32,978 nucleotides of DNA from Syntrophomonadaceae bacterium. GTDB lineage: Bacteria; Bacillota; Syntrophomonadia; Syntrophomonadales; Syntrophomonadaceae. Where the stretch lies: the NCBI GenBank assembly GCA_031270725.1, contig JAISWS010000146.1:1-32978 (forward strand). Reading direction: 5' to 3'. Made by a program: the position numbers and the translations under genes. This document shows positions 17,273 to 24,213 of this stretch, piece by piece. The notes below the pieces were generated by a model. The model searched no databases. It worked only from the letters and a program-made list of their open reading frames with translations, and was not told where the DNA came from. Within the stretch, counting starts at the first letter, position 1, and each line of letters begins with the position of its first letter.

Positions 17273-19054
17273 ATGGCTCCATTTTATGATAACGATGTCA
17301 TACGTGATGTAGAGGCGCGTATCAGCATTGTGGATATAGTAGGCGAGACTGTGAAACTCACCCGTAAAGGCAATCGTTACTGGGGGCTTTGCCCGTTTCA
17401 TAATGAAAAAACTCCTTCCTTTACCGTGAATCCGGATAAAAATATGTATTATTGTTTTGGCTGCCATGAGGGGGGCAACATATTTTCTTTTGTCATGAAA
17501 AGAGAAAATATGGAATTCGGGGAGGCTTTGGAAAAATTAGCTGTCCTGGCTGGAGTGCAATTGCCGGCCCGCTCTTCCACGCCGGAAACCAGAAAGAAAC
17601 ATGACCTGCTTCAGGTTAATAAAGAAGCGGCTCAGTTCTTTCAGAATAATCTGTACGCTGATGACGGCAGGCGGGCGCTGGATTATCTGCTGCTGCGCGG
17701 TCTCAGTCCGGAAATCTGCCGTTCTTTTCAACTGGGTTTTGCGTTTGAGGGCTGGCGGAATTTGTTGGACCATATGAATAAAAAAGGCTATCCGGTTGAT
17801 TCTTTGAAAGAAATTGGCTTAATAAAGCGCAGTGAAGATAAAGACTATTACTTTGACGCTTTCCGCAACCGGATAATCTTTCCGATAAAAGCGACTAACG
17901 GAGATGTTTTGGGGTTTGGCGGACGAGTTATCGGAGAAGGGCAGCCTAAATATTTAAATACCCAGGAAACAAAAATTTATTCCAAAAGAAATCAGCTCTA
18001 TGGCTTACATCAGGCCCGGGAGGAAATCAGGAAACAAAACCAGGTGTATATCGTGGAAGGGTACATGGATTGTATTAAAATGCATCAGGCGGGATTAATA
18101 AATACCGTAGCTTCCCTGGGAACATCCCTGACCGTTTCACAGGCGGCGCTTTTAAGACGTTACGCCGAAACGGTAATTATTATGTATGACGGGGATGAAG
18201 CGGGGCAGAGAGAAACTATGCGGGCGATTGACGTCGTTTTAGAGGAAAAGTTTCAGGTATATGTGATAGTTTTAGCACCGGATATGGATCCTGATAATTT
18301 GACAGATTTTTATGATAAAAAGGAATTTATGCATTTTATACAGAATAATAAAATCAATCATATACAATTTAAACTCAATAACTTAATAAAAAAGGAAAAA
18401 ATCTTGAACTTAGCGGCTAAGATGAGGATTTTAGCTGAACTGAGGAAATATATACAGAAAATGGAAAGCCCTATAGAGTTAGAGTACAATATCAGAATTT
18501 TAGCGCAGCGTTTACAGCTGGAAGAAAATATAATAGGCAAAGAAATGAAAACGGGTTTATTTAATGAGAAAAAGGGAGTAAACGGGAATAAAACTAAAAT
18601 TATCAGAAATAATATTGAATACGGTAATTATAGTCTGGAAGAGAAGATATTGGTAATGATGCTGACGGATGAACAGGTTTATAACAAAATACAAAGCGCA
18701 ATCGGATGGGATTTTTTTCGTAATAATGATTATAAAAAGATAATGGATGAATTTGTTTCTTTGGATGATAAATTCAATCTTGATTGGAGCCAGTTGGCCG
18801 GTATTTTCTCAGGGTTGCGGCTGGAAAACCATTTAGCTAAATTATCGCTGCTGATTGAAGCCGGCGACAGGATTGCGGACGAACATCAAATTGATGAGTT
18901 TATAAACAGGGTTATTAAAAAACGGCAGGATGAAGTATGGCGGAATACTTTATTCAGGTTGGAAAAAATAAAAGACGAAGGTGATTTTAAAGATTTATTG
19001 AATTTTATTATCAATTTGGATATATTCCTTACCCAGGAAGGGGGGAGAAAATGA
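17273..19054 (+). CDS. dnaG: DNA primase
   Basis: This 593-residue primase makes RNA primers for chromosome replication. The N-terminal zinc domain has the CHC2 ligands Cys40, His43, Cys61 and Cys64 ([12 protein letters not shown]...[10 protein letters not shown]). The core follows ([38 protein letters not shown]), then the Toprim motif [17 protein letters not shown] and the metal site IMYDGDEAG. The C-terminal third (about 430-593) is the DnaB-helicase-binding region and is poorly conserved. It overlaps rpoD by four bases (ATGA), the classic dnaG-sigA arrangement. The ribosome site is weak (AAGGAT, 11 bases from ATG). Confidence 0.97.
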   Translation: MAPFYDNDVIRDVEARISIVDIVGETVKLTRKGNRYWGLCPFHNEKTPSFTVNPDKNMYYCFGCHEGGNIFSFVMKRENMEFGEALEKLAVLAGVQLPARSSTPETRKKHDLLQVNKEAAQFFQNNLYADDGRRALDYLLLRGLSPEICRSFQLGFAFEGWRNLLDHMNKKGYPVDSLKEIGLIKRSEDKDYYFDAFRNRIIFPIKATNGDVLGFGGRVIGEGQPKYLNTQETKIYSKRNQLYGLHQAREEIRKQNQVYIVEGYMDCIKMHQAGLINTVASLGTSLTVSQAALLRRYAETVIIMYDGDEAGQRETMRAIDVVLEEKFQVYVIVLAPDMDPDNLTDFYDKKEFMHFIQNNKINHIQFKLNNLIKKEKILNLAAKMRILAELRKYIQKMESPIELEYNIRILAQRLQLEENIIGKEMKTGLFNEKKGVNGNKTKIIRNNIEYGNYSLEEKILVMMLTDEQVYNKIQSAIGWDFFRNNDYKKIMDEFVSLDDKFNLDWSQLAGIFSGLRLENHLAKLSLLIEAGDRIADEHQIDEFINRVIKKRQDEVWRNTLFRLEKIKDEGDFKDLLNFIINLDIFLTQEGGRK

Positions 19055-20157
19055 AACTGGAAAAAAAACTGTCGGACACCATAACGCTTTTAGCCGAAAA
19101 AGGAAAAAAGAAAAAGAACCTGACTTATGAGGAAATAATTGAAGAACTCCAGGGATTCAATCTGGGGCCTGAACATATTGACGATGTTTTTGAGCATTTG
19201 CAGTCTTTAGGTATTAATATCGGGCTGGACAGTGATATAGAAGAAAGCGAAAACGAAAGCGACAATGAAGATGAAGCAAAAGATTCGGACAGCATTGAGA
19301 ACGAGGATATTTCTATCCCGGATGGAATTGAAATTGACGATCCGGTTAGAATGTATTTAAAAGAAATCGGAAGGGTCCCGTTGCTGTCAGCTGAACAAGA
19401 GGTTTCGCTGGCTTTGGCTATTGAGAATGAAGACGAGGAATCGAAAAGAAAACTGGTGGAAGCGAACCTGCGTTTGGTAGTCAGCATTGCCAAACGATAT
19501 GTGGGACGGGGGATGCTGTTCCTGGATCTGATACAGGAAGGAAATTTGGGCTTGATGAAAGCAGTGGAAAAATTTGACTATCGTAAGGGTTTCAAATTCA
19601 GCACCTATGCCACTTGGTGGATAAGGCAAGCGATAACCAGAGCGATAGCAGACCAGGCTCGAACTATAAGAATACCTGTTCATATGGTGGAAACTATTAA
19701 CAAGCTTTCGCGTATTCAAAGAAGTTTACTGCAGATATTAGGCCGCGAACCGACTCCGGGAGAAGTGGCTCTGGAAATGGATATTCCCGTGGAAAGAGTC
19801 ATTGAGATTATGAAGGTCGCCCAGGAACCGGTTTCTTTGGAGACCCCGATCGGGGAAGAGGACGACAGCCATCTTGGTGATTTTATAACGGATGAAGACG
19901 CGGAATCACCGGAAGAATCAGCTTCATTTGTATTACTCCGCGAGCAGTTGGACGGCATTTTAGATACTTTAACCGAAAGAGAAGAAAAGGTGTTGCGCCT
20001 GCGTTTCGGACTGGATGACGGCCGCCCCCGCACTTTAGAAGAAGTGGGGCAGGAATTTGGCGTGACGAGGGAAAGAATAAGGCAAATAGAAGCGAAAGCT
20101 TTGCGCAAGCTGAGACACCCCTCGCGCAGTAAAAAATTGAAAGACTATATAGAATGA
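19051..20157 (+). CDS. rpoD: RNA polymerase primary sigma factor (sigma A)
   Basis: This is the main housekeeping sigma factor, 368 residues. Region 1.1 spans about 1-60, followed by a very acidic linker (about 68-92, rich in D, E and S). Region 1.2 begins [13 protein letters not shown]. Region 2 contains [55 protein letters not shown], with the -10 recognition and melting residues. Region 4 ends [19 protein letters not shown], the -35 reading HTH. It is translationally coupled to dnaG, with AAGGGGGGAG as ribosome site. No terminator is evident before the tRNA gene. Confidence 0.98.
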   Translation: MKLEKKLSDTITLLAEKGKKKKNLTYEEIIEELQGFNLGPEHIDDVFEHLQSLGINIGLDSDIEESENESDNEDEAKDSDSIENEDISIPDGIEIDDPVRMYLKEIGRVPLLSAEQEVSLALAIENEDEESKRKLVEANLRLVVSIAKRYVGRGMLFLDLIQEGNLGLMKAVEKFDYRKGFKFSTYATWWIRQAITRAIADQARTIRIPVHMVETINKLSRIQRSLLQILGREPTPGEVALEMDIPVERVIEIMKVAQEPVSLETPIGEEDDSHLGDFITDEDAESPEESASFVLLREQLDGILDTLTEREEKVLRLRFGLDDGRPRTLEEVGQEFGVTRERIRQIEAKALRKLRHPSRSKKLKDYIE

Positions 20158-20195
20158 GCGCGATAAACTATTTGTTCCGGCCGGTTTAATATAGC

Positions 20196-20224
20196 TTGAC
20201 AAGTACCTTAAAGGGTTATATAAT
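20196..20224 (+). promoter_or_regulatory. Consensus sigma-A promoter for tRNA-Asn
   Basis: TTGACA (20196-20201) and TATAAT (20219-20224) are both perfect and separated by exactly 17 bases. Initiation would fall about 12-14 bases before the tRNA. This is the strongest promoter in the window. Confidence 0.92.
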
Positions 20225-20244
20225 GATTTTCGTTGGAGAAATGT

Positions 20245-20319
20245 TCCTCGATAGCTCAACGGTAGAGCATCCGGCTGTTAACCGGAGGGTTGTAGGTTCG
20301 AATCCTACTCGGGGAGCCA
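20245..20319 (+). tRNA. tRNA-Asn (anticodon GTT)
   Basis: This 75-base tRNA folds as a full cloverleaf. The acceptor stem TCCTCGA pairs with TCGGGGA (one T-G wobble). The D arm has AGCTCAACGGTAGAGC, the anticodon arm CCGG-CTGTTAA-CCGG gives anticodon GTT, and the T arm GTAGG-TTCGAAT-CCTAC is canonical. The discriminator base is G, as expected for asparagine, and CCA is encoded. It has its own promoter and terminator and is independent of rpoD. Confidence 0.97.
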
Positions 20320-20331
20320 ATTGACAGTGAG

Positions 20332-20358
20332 CGCGGTTTATGAAAGCCGCGTTTTTTT
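20332..20358 (+). terminator. Intrinsic terminator of tRNA-Asn
   Basis: CGCGGTTT-ATGA-AAGCCGCG forms an eight-pair stem (one T-G) and is followed directly by seven T. It begins 12 bases after the CCA end. Confidence 0.9.
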
Positions 20359-20488
20359 ATTATTTTGAGAGTCAGGTTTATTTGCTTTCCGCTTGAAAAA
20401 AGCCCGCGGCACAAACAAAAAATCAAAACCCCCCAATATATTGAATATTTATGGGATAGGGTACGAGAAAACGGCTGCCCGCGTCTGC

Positions 20489-20540
20489 GCGGCGCTCCAT
20501 AAAACGCGATGCCATTTATGGGACGCCGCAATCATTTTTT
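20489..20540 (+). terminator. Strong hairpin with T-run and no upstream gene
   Basis: GCGGCGCTCCATAAA (20489-20503) pairs with TTTATGGGACGCCGC (20515-20529), 15 pairs with a single C-A mismatch and one wobble, around an 11-base loop. After AATCA comes TTTTTT. It resembles a terminator, but the nearest plus-strand gene upstream is the tRNA, which already has its own terminator. It could end a small RNA, serve as a backup terminator, or be left over from a lost gene. Confidence 0.5.
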
Positions 20541-20644
20541 AAAGACCCCCCTTCTATAATAAGCGGCAATAAGCGGCGCTGTCATATTACATCTATAATA
20601 TATTGTTATACAGAATATTTTTACTGTTTATCGATATAATTATA

Positions 20645-20673
20645 TTGACATTCAATATTTTTTATATTATTTT
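20645..20673 (+). promoter_or_regulatory. Candidate promoter for the DUF2975 operon
   Basis: TTGACA (20645-20650) is perfect. The best -10 at 17-base spacing is TATTTT (20668-20673), four of six matches. It lies 37 bases before the proposed start of the DUF2975 gene, in very AT-rich DNA. Confidence 0.4.
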
Positions 20674-20709
20674 TAAAATAAAGATTATGACATGAAAGGA
20701 ATGATACTC

Positions 20710-21165
20710 TTGTGGAATTCTATGAAATCAGTACACTTGTCTTTCATTTGTACCCGGATCGTGATGGTTTTGGTATTGGCGTGCGCGGCGGCTCTGCCTC
20801 AGCTGTTAAGAGGATATTTTCATTATACCGCCCTGCCTTCTTACGCCAGCCCGTATCCGCTTACTCTTCTGATATCACTGTATCTTTGCTGTCTTCCCAC
20901 GCTGGCGGCGCTTTTATGTCTGGACCGTTTACTGAGAAATATTAAAAATGAGCAGGTTTTTATACGCCTTAATGTAAAACTGCTGCGCGTTATATCCTGG
21001 TGTTGTTTTGCTGTAGCTTTAATTCTTTTAATAGCCGCCTGGAATTATATTTTCTTGATTCTTTTATCCGTTATGTTCGGTCTTTTCGGTTTGATTTTAA
21101 GGGTTGTCAAGAATGTCATTGAAGAAGCGGTCAACCTGAAAACCGAAAACGATTATACCATTTAA
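20710..21165 (+). CDS. DUF2975 family membrane protein
   Basis: This small integral membrane protein (about 151 residues, four predicted helices) belongs to the DUF2975 family. Recognisable family features are the cytoplasmic segment LDRLLRNIKNEQVFIRLNVKLLRVISWCCF between helices two and three, and the C-terminal NVIEEAVNLKTENDYTI. The function of the family is unknown; its members very often sit directly before a YozG-type HTH gene, as here, which suggests a membrane partner or sensor for that regulator. AAAGGA (20695-20700) best serves the TTG at 20710; the track's ATG at 20692 has no ribosome site. The gap to the HTH gene is 14 bases. Confidence 0.8.
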   Translation: MWNSMKSVHLSFICTRIVMVLVLACAAALPQLLRGYFHYTALPSYASPYPLTLLISLYLCCLPTLAALLCLDRLLRNIKNEQVFIRLNVKLLRVISWCCFAVALILLIAAWNYIFLILLSVMFGLFGLILRVVKNVIEEAVNLKTENDYTI

Positions 21166-21179
21166 AAGGAGGACGGCGC

Positions 21180-21389
21180 ATGGCTATTATTATAAATTTA
21201 GACGTTATTATGGCTAAAAGGAAAATGCCCGCCGGCGAATTATCAGAACAAATAGGTATAACTTCCGCTAATCTTTCTATTTTAAAGAACAATAAAGCTA
21301 AAGCTATACGGTTTTCAACCTTAGAAGCCCTTTGCAAAGCCCTGGATTGTCAGCCCGGAGATATTCTGGAATTTAGGAACGATGACTGA
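21180..21389 (+). CDS. YozG-type Cro/CI helix-turn-helix regulator
   Basis: This 69-residue protein consists almost entirely of one XRE/Cro-CI HTH domain: LDVIMAKRKMPAGELSEQIGITSANLSILKNNKAKAIRFSTLEALCKALDCQPGDILEF. It is the compact type (YozG) known to accompany DUF2975 proteins. There is no ligand or oligomerisation domain, so a partner protein probably gives it its signal. The ATG has AAAGGAGG eight bases upstream. It lies between two membrane protein genes on the same strand and likely regulates this operon. The operator is not identified. Confidence 0.88.
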   Translation: MAIIINLDVIMAKRKMPAGELSEQIGITSANLSILKNNKAKAIRFSTLEALCKALDCQPGDILEFRNDD

Positions 21390-21419
21390 ATAAATATTTC
21401 AAAAAAGGAGATTGCCAAA

Positions 21420-23006
21420 ATGGAGAAAAAAGCGCCGGAAAACGTTAGTGACCCTTTTAGGATTGATAAAAACGAGCCTTCATCGCCGTTTAAATTTTCA
21501 TCCTCGGAAATAGTTTTAGCTTGGGTAATGTTAGCGATAGGGTTCCTTTACTGGAATTTGCTTCTGGAGGCCTGGGGATTTGGGCTGACTTTATTTACAC
21601 TGATAATCAGCGGCGTCACACTAATTTTTCTAAATAAATCCGGTTTTAGACAAACCTGCCGCAGCTGGTTCTGGTTAGCCGTTCTCCTGCTATGCGCGCT
21701 GTCATTTTCCATCTTCGCCGCGACACTGTTAAATTTTGTTAAATTCTTGTTTTTAAACGCCGTTTTTATGTACTGGCTCAGCGTTTCTACCGGCCGCAAC
21801 CTCAATGACGATTTATCCGCCTATTTAATAGGAGATGCTTTTAATCAGATATTTATTGTGCCGTTTTCCAATTTTCTTTATTGTTTCAAAGGTTTAAAGG
21901 CCAGTTTAAGCGGACGTAAAAACAGTAAAAACGTTTTATATCTGCTGCTGGGAATGGTGATTTTTTTCCCTTTTATAGCGGCGGTTCTCAAACTTTTAAT
22001 GGCGGCGGATTCTGCTTTTGCGCAATTCATCTGGCACTTGGGCGATGTAATTGTACCCGGCAGTAACATTATCGATTATATTTTTCAATTCCTGTTAGGC
22101 ATTCCGGTAGCTTTTTATCTGTACGGCTTAATATTCGGCAATGTTCATGATTTAGGAGAAGGCAGATTTAAAAGGGAAACCTTGGAACGGGCGGCGCTTA
22201 ATATAAGAATTGCGCCCCAACTTACTATTTACAGTGCGCTGACCGTTTTTAATGTTATCTACATACTTTACACTGTCTTTCAAAGTACCTATTTTTTCTC
22301 TTCTTTAACAGGCAGTCTCCCTGATTCTTTCACCTATGCGGAATACGCGCGCAAAGGATTTTTCGAATTATGCGCCGTAGCCAGCATTAATCTGGCAGTC
22401 ATGCTTATCGCCTATGTTTTTATAAAGCGCGGCTCGCACGAAGAGCCTAAAGCTCTGCGTGTGCAGCTGCTGTGTTTATCGCTGCTGACCATACTCCTGA
22501 TTATAACGGCCGGCAGTAAAATGATAATGTACATTAATTTTTACGGACTGACCCCCATGCGGACATATACCAGCTGGTTTATGGCGCTGCTGTTTTTTGT
22601 TTTCACCGTTATCCTGATACGGCAGTTGAAAAAATTCAACGCCTCAAAATGGCTTGCCAGCGGCGCTTTAGCTCTGTTCATGCTTTTGACTTTCAGCAAC
22701 GCGGACGGCTTCATAGCCCATTATAATATCGAAAGGTATAAAAGCGGCACTTTAAACCGTTTAGATCTTGATATGTTAGGCAGCCTTTCAGACGCGGCTA
22801 TTCCTCACATCTACGCTTTATATCAGGATATGGGCCAGTCGGATCCTGATGACAGAATGCTGAAAGCGCGGCTTAAAAACCTTATTGTCGTTAAAAATCC
22901 CTTGGAAGAAGGCAACGGAATCTACAATTACAGAAATTTCAACTGGCAAAAATATAACGCCCGGGAAATCAGCCGCGAAATACAAAAACCCGCCGCGTAT
23001 CTGTAG
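21420..23006 (+). CDS. Polytopic membrane protein, DUF4173/DUF4153 type
   Basis: This 528-residue protein has about ten to twelve predicted membrane helices between residues 30 and 430. The YINFYGLTPMRTYTSWFMALLFF segment is the hallmark of the DUF4173 group. The N terminus (about 1-28) and the last 110 residues are soluble; the C-terminal part (NIERYKSGTLNRLDLDMLGSLSDAAIPHIYALYQD...) resembles the helical tail found in this family. No catalytic motif is visible and the function is unknown. It starts 31 bases after the HTH gene, with AAAAAGGAG upstream of the ATG, so the three genes probably form one transcript. Only the family-level call is supported. Confidence 0.72.
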   Translation: MEKKAPENVSDPFRIDKNEPSSPFKFSSSEIVLAWVMLAIGFLYWNLLLEAWGFGLTLFTLIISGVTLIFLNKSGFRQTCRSWFWLAVLLLCALSFSIFAATLLNFVKFLFLNAVFMYWLSVSTGRNLNDDLSAYLIGDAFNQIFIVPFSNFLYCFKGLKASLSGRKNSKNVLYLLLGMVIFFPFIAAVLKLLMAADSAFAQFIWHLGDVIVPGSNIIDYIFQFLLGIPVAFYLYGLIFGNVHDLGEGRFKRETLERAALNIRIAPQLTIYSALTVFNVIYILYTVFQSTYFFSSLTGSLPDSFTYAEYARKGFFELCAVASINLAVMLIAYVFIKRGSHEEPKALRVQLLCLSLLTILLIITAGSKMIMYINFYGLTPMRTYTSWFMALLFFVFTVILIRQLKKFNASKWLASGALALFMLLTFSNADGFIAHYNIERYKSGTLNRLDLDMLGSLSDAAIPHIYALYQDMGQSDPDDRMLKARLKNLIVVKNPLEEGNGIYNYRNFNWQKYNAREISREIQKPAAYL

Positions 23007-23011
23007 GGAAC

Positions 23012-23105
23012 CTCTAATAACCCCCGGTACGCATCTTCGCCGCGTTTTTCGACTGTGAATAGCGGCAAAATCCGAACCGAATCCGCACACCGTCACTTAT
23101 TAGAG
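23012..23105. repeat. 94-base imperfect palindrome with CTCTAATAA ends
   Basis: CTCTAATAA (23012-23020) is mirrored by TTATTAGAG (23097-23105). Just inside, CGGTACGC and GCACACCG are also largely complementary, so the whole can fold into a long imperfect hairpin. It lies between the convergent DUF4173 and DNA glycosylase genes. A miniature mobile element or a bidirectional 3' structure are both possible. No target duplication was identified. Confidence 0.45.
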
Positions 23106-23147
23106 CCCTTTAATTATATAGGCTATATCGGACTAAAGGACAGGGAC

Positions 23148-23172
23148 AGGCAATACGCCCGGGCCTTTTTTT
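23148..23172 (+). terminator. Weak terminator candidate after the DUF4173 gene
   Basis: AGGC (23148-23151) and GCCT (23163-23166) form a short stem around a GC-rich loop, and a seven-T run follows. The stem is short, so this is only a candidate for ending the DUF2975-HTH-DUF4173 transcript. Confidence 0.35.
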
Positions 23173-23211
23173 ATTTTTCCGCCGGCGCATATTCTGAAAT
23201 ACGCTGAACGT

Positions 23212-23817
23212 TCAGGGCTCATAAAATCTCCACGGAAAATCTTTCGCTTCTTCCGCATAGTCGATGCCAATCCTTTTTCCGGTGGCAATTCCGCTCGTTC
23301 GCTTTGTAAAGCCGTTTGCCTTATCACAGATAAACAACGGTTCCGCCAATAGACTGGTACGGTTTAAATAAGCGGTTATATTTAATGCTTTACATAATTT
23401 CCCCGGGCCGTTCGCTAAATTTTTCTTTTGATAAGCGGATAAATCAGAAAAGTTTTTTTTATACCGGTTTGAGGCCGCTGTTTCCAAACCTTGCACTATT
23501 TCCAGCCCGCGAATCAATACGGCGCAAGGCACTCCTTCTTTTTCAGTAACTACGTTCATACAATGATGCATTCCATAAACAAAGTAAACATAGGCAATGC
23601 CTCCTTCGGCAAAAAGAGGCTCAGTACGCCCGGTTCGCTTGTACAGGTAGGCGTGACAGGCCTTGTCAACCGGTCCTATGTACGCTTCGGTTTCATTTAT
23701 GCGGCCTATTACATATTCTTTATTTATGTTACTTACCAGATAACAGCCAATAAGCGCTTCAGCTACAATTAAAGTATCCCGCATATAAAATTTTCGCGGC
23801 AATTTGTGCATATACAT
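23212..23817 (-). CDS. 3-methyladenine DNA glycosylase (AAG/MPG family)
   Basis: This 201-residue member of the AAG/MPG family excises alkylated purines (3-methyladenine, hypoxanthine and related lesions) to start base-excision repair. It has the family's LIGCYLV, the active-site segment GRINETEAYIGPVDKACHAY with the catalytic glutamate, GRTEPLFAEGGIAYVYFVYGMHHCMNVV, and the C-terminal GKRIGIDYAEEAKDFPWRFY. The length is complete. The ribosome site is weak (AAGACG). It lies downstream of the FmdB-like gene on the same strand, separated by 151 bases with several inverted repeats, so co-transcription is possible but not certain. The 12-base palindrome CTGAACGTTCAG covers its stop region. Confidence 0.93.
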   Translation of the reverse strand: MYMHKLPRKFYMRDTLIVAEALIGCYLVSNINKEYVIGRINETEAYIGPVDKACHAYLYKRTGRTEPLFAEGGIAYVYFVYGMHHCMNVVTEKEGVPCAVLIRGLEIVQGLETAASNRYKKNFSDLSAYQKKNLANGPGKLCKALNITAYLNRTSLLAEPLFICDKANGFTKRTSGIATGKRIGIDYAEEAKDFPWRFYEP

Positions 23818-23968
23818 ATTTTCGTCTTTTTATTCAATACCCTTCAAAACGCATGAGGCACAGCATTTGATCCATCCCGGAAGTGGGATACGTCAACGCC
23901 GTGCCTATAGTTCAATTTTCGGCAATAGGCACCGAATTTACACACAATTGTGCATCTCAGCAGCCATA

Positions 23969-24196
23969 TTACCGGGCCATTTCACAACTGCTTCGCGCAT
24001 TGCAGGCGCAACAACCTGAATGCTCATGCGAATGCGCCGATAATCTGCCGCTTCCGGAAGTATTAAACAAACTTAACTTCTGTTTAATATTGATGGAATT
24101 ACAGTTAGTGCAATGAATATTTTCTTTTTCATTATTTCGTATAAGTACATCAAAGCTATGTCCGCAGTCTACGCATTGAAAATCGAATATCGGCAC
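23969..24196 (-). CDS. FmdB-type zinc ribbon protein
   Basis: This small protein (75 residues) has an N-terminal FmdB/CxxC zinc ribbon: VPIFDFQCVDCGHSFDVL ... IHCTNCNS, giving two CxxC pairs. The C-terminal tail is rich in His, Cys and Ser (HSHEHSGCCACNARSSC) and could bind a further metal ion. FmdB-type proteins are putative regulators of uncertain role. The track's start at 24205 is a GTG that itself forms part of the ribosome site GGGGTGA. The next GTG, at 24196, has five-base spacing and gives the family's typical start (M-P-I-F-D-F-x-C). It lies 17 bases after the IspH-S1 gene and is very likely in its operon. Confidence 0.82.
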   Translation of the reverse strand: MPIFDFQCVDCGHSFDVLIRNNEKENIHCTNCNSINIKQKLSLFNTSGSGRLSAHSHEHSGCCACNARSSCEMAR

Positions 24197-24213
24197 TATA
24201 TTCACCCCATTTT

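Larger units (their letters stand above)
20359..20709 (+). other. AT-rich spacer between tRNA-Asn and the DUF2975 operon
   Basis: No gene is visible here. The left part has a long hairpin (20489-20529) with a T-run. AATAAGCGGC is repeated directly twice (20558-20577). The right part is very AT-rich and carries a TTGACA (20645-20650) with a weak TATTTT 17 bases on, a possible promoter for the downstream operon. The opposite-strand 91-residue ORF of the track (20256-20531) is the well-known artefact that reads backward through a tRNA-Asn. Confidence 0.5.

Noticed and set aside
20256-20531. Minus-strand 91-residue ORF ending GSPSRIRTYNPPVNSRMLYR
   Set aside because: It reads antisense through tRNA-Asn; this peptide is a familiar false annotation opposite such tRNAs.
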